This document shows positions 6,906 to 15,013 of a stretch of 64,000 nucleotides of DNA, in pieces. The number at the start of each line of letters is the position of its first letter. Position 1 is the stretch's first letter. The translations under genes and the position numbers were made by a program. A model generated the notes under the pieces. It was not told the DNA's origin. It did no database searches and saw only the letters and a list, made by a program, of their open reading frames with translations. Source of the DNA: Azoarcus sp. (lineage in GTDB: Bacteria; Pseudomonadota; Gammaproteobacteria; Burkholderiales; Rhodocyclaceae); assembly GCA_020725025.1 (NCBI GenBank), contig DYFV01000001.1, positions 62,001-126,000 of the forward strand, in the 5' to 3' direction.

Positions 6906-8972
6906 ATGAGATTGCGTCCTGTTGCCTTGTCCCTTCTGTTGATTGCCGTCCCCCCGGCGCTCGCCGACTCCGTGCTGCGCGAGGTGAGCGTGACCGCCAA
7001 GGGCTATGCCGCCGACGAGCTGGAGACGGCCGCGTCCACCCTGTCCTTGTCCCGGGACGAGCTCCTGCGCCGCGGCGCGAACAACCCCGGCGAGGCCCTG
7101 CGCGGCGAGCCCGGCATTGCCGTCGCGAGCGACAGTGCCCAGGGGCAGAACCCGGTCGTCCGCGGCCTCAAGCGGGAGAGCGTGGTGCTGCTGGTGGACG
7201 GGATGCGCTTCAACTCGGCCCAGCCGGCGGGGGCGATCGCGTCCTTCATGTCCCTGGGGCTCGCCGACCGGCTGGAGGTGGTGCGCGGGCCGGCTTCGGT
7301 GCTCTACGGCACGGGCGCCCTGGGCGGCGCCATCAACGTGCTGCTGCCCCAGGCGCGCTTCGAGGCCGGAATCCACGGGCGGGCCGCGGCGCAGTTCGAC
7401 AGCGCGAGCGAGGGCGTACGTGGCACCGCGGTGGTGAACGCCTCCGGTGGCGACCACGCCGTGATGGTGGGCGCCTCGGTCGCGCGCATCGGCGACTACC
7501 GCGAGCCCGACGGCGAGGTGGACGACACCGGCTACGACTCCGACAGCTACATCGGCCAGTATCGCTTCCGCATCGATTCGGCGAACGAGCTGCGGGTGTC
7601 CATGCAGCAGCACACGGACGAGGACGTCTGGTACCCCGGCTCGACCCGGCCTCACCCGAGCCCCGCGATCGGCGAGACCACGGTGCACTCGCCCTGGCAG
7701 CAGCGCACGCTCGTCGAGGCGGGCTACAGCCGCAAGGGTTCGGGCGAGGCGCCGTTGAATCTCGACCTGCGCGTCTACCGCCAGGAGATGGAGCGCCGCA
7801 TCTTCGCCCGCGCCTACAACCCGGCCGGCACCGACATCGGCGACATCGCCCGCACCCGGGTGAGCTTCGTCACCGACGGGGTGGATGCCCGTGCCGATTG
7901 GCTCGCCCACCCCCGGCACCTCCTGTCGGCGGGCGTGAACGCCTGGCGCATGGAGGCCTCGCCCGAGCGGCTGCTGCGCAGTCCGCCGCCCAACCCGGCC
8001 GCGCCCTACGTGCGCAACGACCCCTTCAGCGACGGGAAGATCGAGGCGCTGGGCGTCTACCTGCAGGACGACATGCGCTTCGGCGCGCTGGGCGTGCTCG
8101 CCGGCCTGCGCCACGACACGGTGTCCGGCGAGGCCGACGCGGTGGGCAACCCGCCCGTCACGACCGGGCTCGCGCGCACCGACCGCATGTGGTCGGGCTC
8201 GCTCTCGGCGATCTACGAGGCCACGCCGCTCCTGCGCCCCTACGTGAACCTCTCCCGCGGCGTGCGCGCCGGCGAGATGCGCGAGCGCTTCGAGGCTTCG
8301 CCCCGGGGCGACGGCTACTTCTACGTGGGTAACCCGCAGATCGAGCCGGAGACCGCCACCCAGTTCGAGCTCGGCCTGAAGGGCGCGAACAACGACTTCG
8401 ACTACAGCCTCGCGGCCTATCGCACGCGCATCGACGACTACATCACCGGGCTGGACATCTCCGGCACGCCGGCGGCGGTAGCGGCCTGCGGCGCGCCGAA
8501 CGCCGGGGCCTGCAAGCGCACGGTGAACCTCGGCCGGGTCACCCTCACCGGCCTCGAAGCCCAGGGGCGCTGGCAGTTCGCGAGCGGCCAGTGGGCCAGC
8601 GCCGCCCTGTCCATGGTGCGCGGCGAGAACGAGGATCTCGACGAGCCGCTCTTCCAGATGCCGGCCGACGAGCTCTCCCTGGGCTGGGAGGGCAGGGTGG
8701 CCGCCGGGTGGACCGCGGACGCCACCCTGCGGCTGGTCCGCGAGCAGGACCGGGTCGCCACCGTGTTCGCCCGCGGCACCGAGGACGAGACCCCGGGCTT
8801 CGCTACCGCCGACTTCGGCGTGACCTGGCAGGGCAAGCAGCAGCGCGTGCGGGTGGCGCTGAAGAACGCCTTCGACCGGCGCTACCACGAGCATCTTGCC
8901 GAGGGGGTGTCGGGCCAGGAGATCAAGGCGCCCGGGCGGAGCCTGATGCTCGCCTGGCAGGGTGAGTTCTGA
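6906..8972 (+). CDS. TonB-dependent receptor without STN domain (haem/haemoglobin-receptor-like)
   Basis: The ATG at 6906 has a GGAG Shine-Dalgarno and opens a clean signal peptide (residues 1-20, PPALA); the longer in-frame start at 6789 is unlikely. The product is 688 residues with a TonB-box-like LREVSVTA at about 24-31, a plug with NPVVRGLKRESVVLLVDG and GPASVLYGTGALGGAINVL, then a 22-strand-type barrel ending in F. There is no N-terminal signalling domain. Plug features resemble haem/haemoglobin-type receptors, but the substrate is not proven. Its stop overlaps the next start (TGATG), tying it to the ABC importer and NnrS. Confidence 0.87.
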   Translation: MRLRPVALSLLLIAVPPALADSVLREVSVTAKGYAADELETAASTLSLSRDELLRRGANNPGEALRGEPGIAVASDSAQGQNPVVRGLKRESVVLLVDGMRFNSAQPAGAIASFMSLGLADRLEVVRGPASVLYGTGALGGAINVLLPQARFEAGIHGRAAAQFDSASEGVRGTAVVNASGGDHAVMVGASVARIGDYREPDGEVDDTGYDSDSYIGQYRFRIDSANELRVSMQQHTDEDVWYPGSTRPHPSPAIGETTVHSPWQQRTLVEAGYSRKGSGEAPLNLDLRVYRQEMERRIFARAYNPAGTDIGDIARTRVSFVTDGVDARADWLAHPRHLLSAGVNAWRMEASPERLLRSPPPNPAAPYVRNDPFSDGKIEALGVYLQDDMRFGALGVLAGLRHDTVSGEADAVGNPPVTTGLARTDRMWSGSLSAIYEATPLLRPYVNLSRGVRAGEMRERFEASPRGDGYFYVGNPQIEPETATQFELGLKGANNDFDYSLAAYRTRIDDYITGLDISGTPAAVAACGAPNAGACKRTVNLGRVTLTGLEAQGRWQFASGQWASAALSMVRGENEDLDEPLFQMPADELSLGWEGRVAAGWTADATLRLVREQDRVATVFARGTEDETPGFATADFGVTWQGKQQRVRVALKNAFDRRYHEHLAEGVSGQEIKAPGRSLMLAWQGEF

Positions 8973-9976
8973 TGGGCGCGCACCGCCTCCTGGGGCGGGC
9001 GCTGGTGCTCGCCGCCGCGCTCCTCGCGCCCCTGGCCGCCCACGCGGAGAAGCTCCCCCGCCTGGTCCTGGGCGGGCCGAGCGCGGCGGTGTCGACGCCC
9101 CTCATCCACATGGTCGAGACCGGTGCGCTGGCCGATCTGGCCGAGCAGGTGGCGTTCATCCCCTGGCGCGACCCGGACCAGCTGCGCGCCATGGCCCTGG
9201 AAGGGAAGGCGGACGTGCTCGCCATGCCCACCAACGTCGCGGCCAACCTGCACAACCGCGGCGCGCCGGTGATGCTGATGAACGTGTCCACCTGGGGCGT
9301 GCTGTGGATGGTCTCGCGCTCGCCCGACAAGAAGACCCTGGCCGATTTCCGCGGCGAGGAGATCGCGATGCCCTTCCGCGGCGACATGCCGGACATCATG
9401 TTCCAGCTGCTGGCCGGCAAGCAGGGGCTAGACGTGCGCAAGGACTTTCGGCTGCGCTACGTGGCGAGCCCGGTGGACGCCATGCAGCTCCTGGTGATGC
9501 GGCGGGTGGATCACGCGCTGCTCGCCGAACCGGCGGTGTCCATGGCGCTGCGAAAGACGAAGTCCTTCCCCATCGGGCTGGTCGCGCCGGAATTGCATCG
9601 CAGCGTGGACCTGCAACAGGAGTGGGGCAGGCTCTTCGCCCGCAGCACGCGCATTCCCCAGGCCGGCATCGCCGCGGTCGGGAAGCTGCGCGAGCGCCCC
9701 GAAGTCCTCGCCCGCATCGAGGCCGCCTACGCGGCATCGCTCGCCTGGTGCAAGGCCAACGCGCTGGAGTGCGGGCGCATGGTGGCCAAACGCATCGACG
9801 CCCTGAGCCCCGAGGCGGTGGCCGACGCCATCGCGGTGAGCCAGCTCGAGGCGGTGCCCGCCGCGGTCGCCCGGGAGGAGCTGGCGTTCTTCTTCGGCGA
9901 GCTTCACGGACGCAACCCGGCGCTGGTGGGCGGAAAGCTCCCCGGCGACGCCTTCTACGGGGCGCCCGCCCGGTGA
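8972..9976 (+). CDS. ABC transporter substrate-binding protein (NitT/TauT, NMT1-like)
   Basis: 334 residues with a signal peptide (LLAPLAAHA) and the layout of SsuA/TauA/NMT1-type periplasmic binding proteins: LVLGGPSAAVSTPLIHMVE near the start, ADVLAMPTN in lobe 1, and DHALLAEPAVSMAL in lobe 2. This class usually binds small organic anions or pyrimidine-like compounds rather than ferric siderophores. The start overlaps the receptor stop by one base. The combination of a TonB receptor with this class of importer is uncommon and suggests a large or scarce ligand. Confidence 0.85.
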   Translation: MGAHRLLGRALVLAAALLAPLAAHAEKLPRLVLGGPSAAVSTPLIHMVETGALADLAEQVAFIPWRDPDQLRAMALEGKADVLAMPTNVAANLHNRGAPVMLMNVSTWGVLWMVSRSPDKKTLADFRGEEIAMPFRGDMPDIMFQLLAGKQGLDVRKDFRLRYVASPVDAMQLLVMRRVDHALLAEPAVSMALRKTKSFPIGLVAPELHRSVDLQQEWGRLFARSTRIPQAGIAAVGKLRERPEVLARIEAAYAASLAWCKANALECGRMVAKRIDALSPEAVADAIAVSQLEAVPAAVAREELAFFFGELHGRNPALVGGKLPGDAFYGAPAR

Positions 9977-10764
9977 GCCTGCTGCGCGCCTGGCTGGCGG
10001 GCCTGCCGGCCTACCTGTGGAGCGGCTGGGGTGCCATCGCGAGCCTGCTGCTGCTCCTCGCCGCCTGGGAGGGGGTGGCCGCCCTCTACGGCCCCCTGGT
10101 GCTGCCCGACCCGGGCACGACCTTCGCCACCCTGGCCGGTCTCGTCGGCAGCGGCGCGGCCTGGCCGGAGCTCGCCGTGACCGCCCGGCGCGCGATCACC
10201 GGGCTCGCCCTGGCGGTGGCCGCCGGCAGCCTCCTCGGGCTCGCCGCCGGGGTATCGATGACCGCATCGATGATGTCGCGCCCCATCGTCACCGTGCTGC
10301 TGGGGACGCCGCCCATCGCCTGGCTGGTGCTCGCCATGCTGTGGTTCGGCACCAGCGACGGCACGCCGGTGTTCACCGTCTTCATCGCCTGCTTCCCGGT
10401 GGTCTTCGTGGGCGCGCTGCAGGGCGCGCGAACGCTCGACCACCACCTGAAGGACATGGCCCGGGTGTTCCGCCTGCCGGCGCGCATGAAGCTCTTCGAC
10501 CTGTATCTGCCCCACGTGGTGTCCTACCTCTTCCCGGCCTGGATCACCGCGCTGGGCACCTCGTGGAAGGTGGTGGTGATGGCGGAACTGCTCTCGTCGA
10601 GCGACGGCGTGGGGGCGGCGCTGGCCGTCTCCCGCTCCCATCTGGACACTGCCGCGACGCTCGCCTGGATCAGCGCGGTGGTGGGCCTGCTGCTGGCGGT
10701 GGAGTACCTGCTCCTGGAGCCCATCAAGCGCGAGGTGGAGCGCTGGCGGGCGGTGGCGCCATGA
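9973..10764 (+). CDS. ABC transporter permease (NitT/TauT type)
   Basis: 263 residues from a GTG at 9973 that overlaps the stop of the binding-protein gene (GTGA); the longer in-frame ORF from 8962 is an artefact of high GC. Six membrane helices are visible, with the BPD_transp_1 coupling loop near PARMKLFDLYLPHVVSYLFPAW. It should form the inner-membrane channel with the ATPase encoded next, whose ATG overlaps its stop. Confidence 0.87.
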   Translation: MSLLRAWLAGLPAYLWSGWGAIASLLLLLAAWEGVAALYGPLVLPDPGTTFATLAGLVGSGAAWPELAVTARRAITGLALAVAAGSLLGLAAGVSMTASMMSRPIVTVLLGTPPIAWLVLAMLWFGTSDGTPVFTVFIACFPVVFVGALQGARTLDHHLKDMARVFRLPARMKLFDLYLPHVVSYLFPAWITALGTSWKVVVMAELLSSSDGVGAALAVSRSHLDTAATLAWISAVVGLLLAVEYLLLEPIKREVERWRAVAP

Positions 10765-11561
10765 AGCGGCTCCTGCTCTCCGGCGTGGGCCATGCCTTCG
10801 CCCTGCGCGACGTCCTGGAGGACGTGGATCTCGTGGTGGAGGCGGGCCGCGTGGTCGCCCTGGTCGGCCCCTCCGGCTGCGGCAAGACCACCCTGCTGCA
10901 TCTGTGCGCGGGGCTGCTGACGCTGCAGCGCGGCCGGCTGGAGAATGGCTTCGCGCAGCCGGCGGTGATGTTCCAGCAGCCGCGCCTGCTGCCCTGGAAG
11001 CGCACCCGCGGCAACATCGCCCTGGGCCTCGCGGCGGCCGGCGTGCCGCGGGCCGAGCGGGAGCGCCGCGCCGGGGCGATCGGCGAGGCGGTGGGCCTGG
11101 ATGCGCTCGCCCTGGATCAGTTTCCCCATGCGCTCTCGGGCGGCATGCAGAGCCGCGCCGCGCTCGCCCGGGCGCTGGTGCTCGAGCCCGACCTGCTGCT
11201 CATGGACGAGCCCTTCGCCGCCCTCGACGTGGGCCTGAAGGGCCAGCTCCACCGCCTGCTGCTGGCGCACCAGGCTGCCCGGGGTCTCGCGGTGCTGATG
11301 ATCACCCACGACCTCATGGAAGCGGTGCGGCTCGCCGACACCGTGCTGGTGATGGCGCCCGAGCCGGGGCGTATCGTGCATCGCTTCGCCCTCGACACGC
11401 CGGCGGCGGCGCGCGGCGACGCGGAGGTCTACCGCACCACCGCCGAGCTCCTGCAGGAGCCGGCGGTGCGCGCGAGCTTCGGGCTGGAGGGGGCGGACTG
11501 CGCCGCCTCCAGCGCCGCCGAGGGAGAGCCGCCGCGGGCGAGGCGGGCCCTGTCGTGCTGA
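10761..11561 (+). CDS. ABC transporter ATP-binding protein
   Basis: 266 residues with Walker A GPSGCGKTT, Q-loop FQQPRLLPW, signature LSGGMQSR, Walker B LLLMDEPFAALD and switch His in ITHDLMEA. The Q-loop form FQQPRLLPW is typical of NitT/TauT-family ATPases such as SsuB and TauB. The ATG overlaps the permease stop (ATGA), and NnrS starts inside its last codons. The C-terminal tail (after about residue 240) is low-complexity and rich in A, E and R. Confidence 0.9.
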   Translation: MKRLLLSGVGHAFALRDVLEDVDLVVEAGRVVALVGPSGCGKTTLLHLCAGLLTLQRGRLENGFAQPAVMFQQPRLLPWKRTRGNIALGLAAAGVPRAERERRAGAIGEAVGLDALALDQFPHALSGGMQSRAALARALVLEPDLLLMDEPFAALDVGLKGQLHRLLLAHQAARGLAVLMITHDLMEAVRLADTVLVMAPEPGRIVHRFALDTPAAARGDAEVYRTTAELLQEPAVRASFGLEGADCAASSAAEGEPPRARRALSC

Positions 11562-12775
11562 CCCGTCCCGCCCCCTGGTCCGCCGAGCACCCCCTGTGGC
11601 TGTGCGGCTTCCGTTCCTTCTTCCTCTTCGCCCTCGTCGCGGCGCCGCTTCTGGTGCTGCAGTGGGGCGCATTCCTCGTGTGGGGCCTGCCGCTGCCGGC
11701 GGTCGCCGGCGGTGCCTTCGTGTGGCACGCCCACGAGCTCCTGTTCGGCTTCGGGCTGGCCGCCGTGGTCGGGTTCGCCGTCACCGCGATACCCGAGTTC
11801 ACCAAGACGTCCCCAGTGGGCGCGGGCACCGCCCGGGCGCTCGCCGCCACCTGGCTCCTGGGGCGCGTCGCATTCTGGGCCTCGGGCGTGGCCGGCGCCC
11901 CGGCGCTCGCCGTGTCCGGGCTCGCCCACCTGGGGCTCCTCGCGGGCCTGCTCGGCGTGCTCGGGCCACGCCTCCTGCGCGACCCGGAGCGGCGCCACGT
12001 CTCCTTCCTGTGGGCGCTGGCGGCGCTCGCGTTGCTCGTGGCCGGCTTCTACGCCGACGCGCTGCGCGGCGCACCGCCCGCGCGCTGGCTGCATGCCACC
12101 CTGGGCGCGATGATGGTGCTCATCGTGCTCGCCATGAGCCGCATCTCGATGCGCATCGTCAATTCCGCCATCGAGCAGATGGGCGTCACGGGGGTGGAGT
12201 ACCGCGCCCGCCCGCCGCGGCGCAACCTGGCGATGTTCTGCATCGGCCTGTATACGGCTGCGGAGTTCTTCGCCCCCGGCGCGCGCATCGGCGGCTGGCT
12301 GGCGCTCGCCGCCGCCGCGGCGCTCTTCAACCTGGGCAACGACTGGCACGTGGGCCGCGCGCTGTTCCGGCGCTGGCCGCTCATGCTCTACGCGGTGTAC
12401 CTTTTGATGGCCGCCGGCTACGGCCTGATCGGCGTCGCACTGGTCGCAGACGGGGCGGGTTTCGGCGCCGGACGACACCTGCTCACCGTGGGCGCGCTGG
12501 GGCTCGGCGTGTTCGTGGTGATCTGCATCGCAGGGCGCACCCACTGCGGGCGGGAGCTCGACGAGCGGGCCTGGGTGCCCGCCGCCGCGCTGCTGCTGGT
12601 GGCGGCCGCGCTCGCGCGCGCCGGGGCGGCCTGGGCCGGGCCGGACGGGGTGGTCTGGATGGCGGCGGCGAGCCTCGCCTGGGCCGTCGCTTACGCGCTG
12701 GGGCTCGCGTACATGGGGCCGCTGTTCGTCGGCGCCCGCGCGGACGCCCGCAGCGGTTGCGCCGGGCCGGCCTGA
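11555..12775 (+). CDS. nnrS: NnrS-family haem/copper membrane protein
   Basis: 406 residues from a GTG at 11555 that overlaps the ATPase stop. About 12 membrane helices are visible, with NnrS hallmarks: an early LWLCGFRSFFLF segment, WHAHELLFGFG, FAVTAIPEFTKT and MSRISMRIVNSAIEQMG. NnrS proteins bind haem and copper and protect against nitric oxide stress in denitrifiers, usually under NnrR/DNR (Crp/Fnr) control. Its fusion into a TonB/ABC import operon suggests that the imported ligand feeds, or is needed for, NnrS; that is inference. Confidence 0.88.
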   Translation: MLTRPAPWSAEHPLWLCGFRSFFLFALVAAPLLVLQWGAFLVWGLPLPAVAGGAFVWHAHELLFGFGLAAVVGFAVTAIPEFTKTSPVGAGTARALAATWLLGRVAFWASGVAGAPALAVSGLAHLGLLAGLLGVLGPRLLRDPERRHVSFLWALAALALLVAGFYADALRGAPPARWLHATLGAMMVLIVLAMSRISMRIVNSAIEQMGVTGVEYRARPPRRNLAMFCIGLYTAAEFFAPGARIGGWLALAAAAALFNLGNDWHVGRALFRRWPLMLYAVYLLMAAGYGLIGVALVADGAGFGAGRHLLTVGALGLGVFVVICIAGRTHCGRELDERAWVPAAALLLVAAALARAGAAWAGPDGVVWMAAASLAWAVAYALGLAYMGPLFVGARADARSGCAGPA

Positions 12776-12895
12776 GGCGGGGCGGGGTGTCTGGCGCTTT
12801 GGCGAAGGGAAACGGAAGGGGGGCGGTGGGATCGAAGGGCAAGAAGGCTTCGGGCCCGGACGGGCCCGCCCGTGACCGCCTCGGAGGATCTCCCC

Positions 12896-13228
12896 ATGAA
12901 ACTGCCTGCGCCCTTCCACGCCCGTGCCCTCGCCCGCGAATCGGGCCGTACCGACGACCGCCCGGAATCGCCTTTCGTGTCCGGTCCCTTCGTCAGCTTC
13001 TCGTATTCGTTCCACGAGGTTTCCACCGTCGGCGGCCGGACGCGCGTGCGCTCCCGCCGGATGCGGCTCGAGGACGGCAGCTTGCAGACGGAGGAGTTCG
13101 AGGGGACGCTCGATGCGGCCGCCTACGAGCGGGCCGTCGCCGACGCCCAGCGACGCGTGATGGATCAGACCGCCGCGCTCATGCGCCAGATGTTCGAGCT
13201 CCTGCCGTTCTCCGGCAGGGGCCGATAG
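12896..13228 (+). CDS. Conserved-looking small protein of unknown function
   Basis: 110 residues from an ATG preceded by a clear GGAGG. No signal peptide or membrane helix. The middle has charged beta-type sequence (VSTVGGRTRVRSRRMRLEDG) and the C-terminal half is helical (AAYERAVADAQRRVMDQTAALMRQMFEL). I do not recognise a family. It follows NnrS by 120 nt, in a stretch with a GGGCCC-GGAC-GGGCCC hairpin but no T-run, so it may be the last gene of that operon or stand alone. Confidence 0.6.
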   Translation: MKLPAPFHARALARESGRTDDRPESPFVSGPFVSFSYSFHEVSTVGGRTRVRSRRMRLEDGSLQTEEFEGTLDAAAYERAVADAQRRVMDQTAALMRQMFELLPFSGRGR

Positions 13229-13256
13229 TCCGCCGGGGTACGGTGCGCACCTGCCC

Positions 13257-13285
13257 TTGACAGAATGAGAATGGTTATCAATACT
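13257..13285 (+). promoter_or_regulatory. Sigma-70 promoter with Fur box, system I
   Basis: TTGACA (13257-13262), 17-nt spacer, AATACT (13280-13285). The spacer is itself a Fur box, GAATGAGAATGGTTATC, so Fur binding would block polymerase directly. It drives the sigma/FecR pair of system I. Confidence 0.75.
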
Positions 13286-13327
13286 GCCGATCCTTTACTC
13301 CATTCCTTCTGTCCTGAGGACGTGCTC

Positions 13328-13405
13328 ATGCCGCCCGGCCGGATCCTTGCCTCCCTCGTTCCGCCCGTTCCGCCCTCGGTTTGCGCCGAGGCGGCCGGGC
13401 GATGA
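13328..13405 (+). CDS. Possible 25-codon leader peptide coupled to the system I sigma gene
   Basis: An ATG with GAGG nine bases upstream opens a 25-codon frame, MPPGRILASLVPPVPPSVCA and five more residues, whose TGA at 13403-13405 overlaps the sigma ATG at 13402 (ATGA). It lies wholly between the Fur promoter and the sigma gene. The VPPVPPS run could stall ribosomes. Whether it is translated is not known. Confidence 0.4.
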   Translation: MPPGRILASLVPPVPPSVCAEAAGR

Positions 13406-14010
13406 AGCGCGCCGTCCCGTCGCGCGAGATGGTCCTGCCCGCTGCGGCGGCAGGCGGCCCGTGCCCGCGGGAGGGGGGCTCGCTCGTCGCCGCGCTGGTC
13501 CGTCACTACGACGAGCTGGTGGACTACCTGCGCCGGCACATCGGGCTGCGCGGCGGCGACCGGACGCACGCCCGGGACGTGCTGCACGACATCTACCTGG
13601 AGCTCGTGGACGCTCCGCCGGCCGAGGACGTGCGCACGCCGGTGGCCTTCCTGCGCCGGGTGGCGTCGCGCCGGGCGATCGATCTCTATCGTTCCGAAGC
13701 GGCCTGGCGCGCGCGCGTCGACAGCGTCGCCGAGCTGCCGGAAGTCGCCGACGAGCGTGCCTGCGCGCAGGATCCCGCGCGCATCGTGGCCGGCCGCCAG
13801 CGGCTGCAGGTCCTCGTCGCCGCGATCCAGGCCCTGCCGCCGCGCTGCCGAGAGGTCTTCGTGATGCACAAGATCCACGAGCTGCCCCAGAGCGAGGTGG
13901 CGTCGCGGCTGGACGTCTCCATCAAGACCGTCGAGAAGCACCTGCGCCTGGGTATGCTCTCCTGCCGCCGGGCGCTCGAGGAGGCGTCGGCGGGCGAGGG
14001 ACATTCATGA
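13402..14010 (+). CDS. FecI-type ECF sigma factor, system I
   Basis: 202 residues from ATG 13402 (an in-frame TTG at 13381 is less likely). Sigma region 2 is seen in LVRHYDELVDYLRRHIG...HARDVLHDIYLEL and FLRRVASRRAIDLYR, and region 4 in LPPRCREVFVMHKIHELPQSEVASRLDVSIKTVEKHL. It should direct transcription of its receptor gene in response to a signal passed from the TonB receptor through FecR. Its stop overlaps the fecR start. It is clearly divergent from the more uniform sigmas of systems III-V and VII. Confidence 0.9.
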   Translation: MKRAVPSREMVLPAAAAGGPCPREGGSLVAALVRHYDELVDYLRRHIGLRGGDRTHARDVLHDIYLELVDAPPAEDVRTPVAFLRRVASRRAIDLYRSEAAWRARVDSVAELPEVADERACAQDPARIVAGRQRLQVLVAAIQALPPRCREVFVMHKIHELPQSEVASRLDVSIKTVEKHLRLGMLSCRRALEEASAGEGHS

Positions 14011-14864
14011 AGCCGGGAAAGCCGCCCGCGCCTGCGCGGCCCGCCGACCGGGACGCCATCGATGCCGCGCTGGAGGCGGAGCGCGAGGCGCTGAAAGCCC
14101 TTTTCCCCTTGCCGCCTGCCCGCCCGCCCCATCGCGGTGGCGGGGCGCGGGCCGCCAGGCGCGTGGGCCACGGCCTCGCCGTGGCGGCGATGGTGGCCGG
14201 AGTGCTGCTGTGGATCGATCCCGCCTGGCGCACCGAACGCCACGCCAGCGCTGTCGGCGAGCGCAGGGAGATCGCGCTGGCCGACGGGAGCCGCATGACC
14301 CTGGACACCGCCACCGCGGTGGACGTCGCCTGGCACCTGCGCTCGCGCCGGGTCGTCCTGCACCACGGGCAGGCGCGCTTCGAGGTGTCGCCTGCCCGCT
14401 ACCGGCCCTTCGAGGTCGCCGCCGGCGATATGGTCGCCCGCGTGGTCGGGACGGTGTTCGACGTGCGCCGTCACGCCGGGCGGGTCGCGGTCACCGTGCT
14501 CGAAGGGCGCGTCGCCGTGCGTTCGGCCCCGGGGCAAGCCGCCGTCGAGCTGGGTGCCGGCGAGCAGCTGGCGGGCGACGGCGTCATGGCGGAGGCGCCG
14601 CGGCGGATCGACCCGGCCGCCGCGGCGGCATGGTCCGAGGGACGGCTGGTGTTCCGCAACACGCCGCTCGCCGAGGCCCTCGACGAGCTCCAGCGACACC
14701 GCAGCGGCCGTATCCGCATGCACGGCGCCGAGGTGGGCGCGCTCCAGGTCTCCGGCGTTTTCGAGACGGAACGCACGGAGCAGATCCTCGACCTGCTGCC
14801 CGCCATCCTGCCGGTGAGCGTCACCCGTCAGGCCGACGGCAGCGTCGACGTGCGGCGGCGCTGA
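14007..14864 (+). CDS. FecR-like anti-sigma factor, system I (lacks DUF4880 N-terminus)
   Basis: 285 residues from an ATG overlapping the sigma stop. One membrane helix (GHGLAVAAMVAGVLLWI, about 54-70) is followed by the periplasmic FecR domain (VGERREIALADGSRMTLDTATAVDV, RVVGTVFDVR, LEGRVAV) and the C-terminal NTPLAEALDELQRHRSGRI / LQVSGVFET region. The N-terminal cytoplasmic part is short and proline-rich and lacks the W-x-x-RL and W-AxxPxH-AW motifs (DUF4880) seen in the other FecR proteins here. That part normally meets the sigma factor, so the regulatory contact may differ. Confidence 0.88.
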   Translation: MKPGKPPAPARPADRDAIDAALEAEREALKALFPLPPARPPHRGGGARAARRVGHGLAVAAMVAGVLLWIDPAWRTERHASAVGERREIALADGSRMTLDTATAVDVAWHLRSRRVVLHHGQARFEVSPARYRPFEVAAGDMVARVVGTVFDVRRHAGRVAVTVLEGRVAVRSAPGQAAVELGAGEQLAGDGVMAEAPRRIDPAAAAAWSEGRLVFRNTPLAEALDELQRHRSGRIRMHGAEVGALQVSGVFETERTEQILDLLPAILPVSVTRQADGSVDVRRR

Positions 14865-14927
14865 GGCCGGCCGTGGGCGGGCGCGGTGAGCCGCGTCCGC
14901 CGGTACGGACGCCCGTCGCGCGATCGG

Positions 14928-14946
14928 AATGAAAATTTTTCTCATT
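14928..14946 (+). promoter_or_regulatory. Fur box upstream of the system I receptor
   Basis: AATGA and TCATT form an inverted repeat around an A/T-rich core (AATGAAAATTTTTCTCATT), 68 nt before the GTG at 15014. It suggests direct iron control of the receptor in addition to any ECF control; no copy of the ECF-type motif seen in systems III-VII is found here. Confidence 0.6.
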
Positions 14947-15013
14947 GAGGTAGGGGTCGCGGAGGCTGCGCCCGACAACTCCTTGCAACCTTCACGTTAC
15001 GAGGAGAAACGTA

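Noticed and set aside
6831-8894. 687-codon open frame on the minus strand opposite the receptor at 6906
   Set aside because: High GC leaves long antisense frames open; the sense product has a signal peptide, plug and barrel, while the antisense product is compositionally odd and matches no fold.
12859-12886. GGGCCC-GGAC-GGGCCC hairpin upstream of the 110-aa gene
   Set aside because: Stable but without a T-run and close to a start codon; too weak to call as a terminator.
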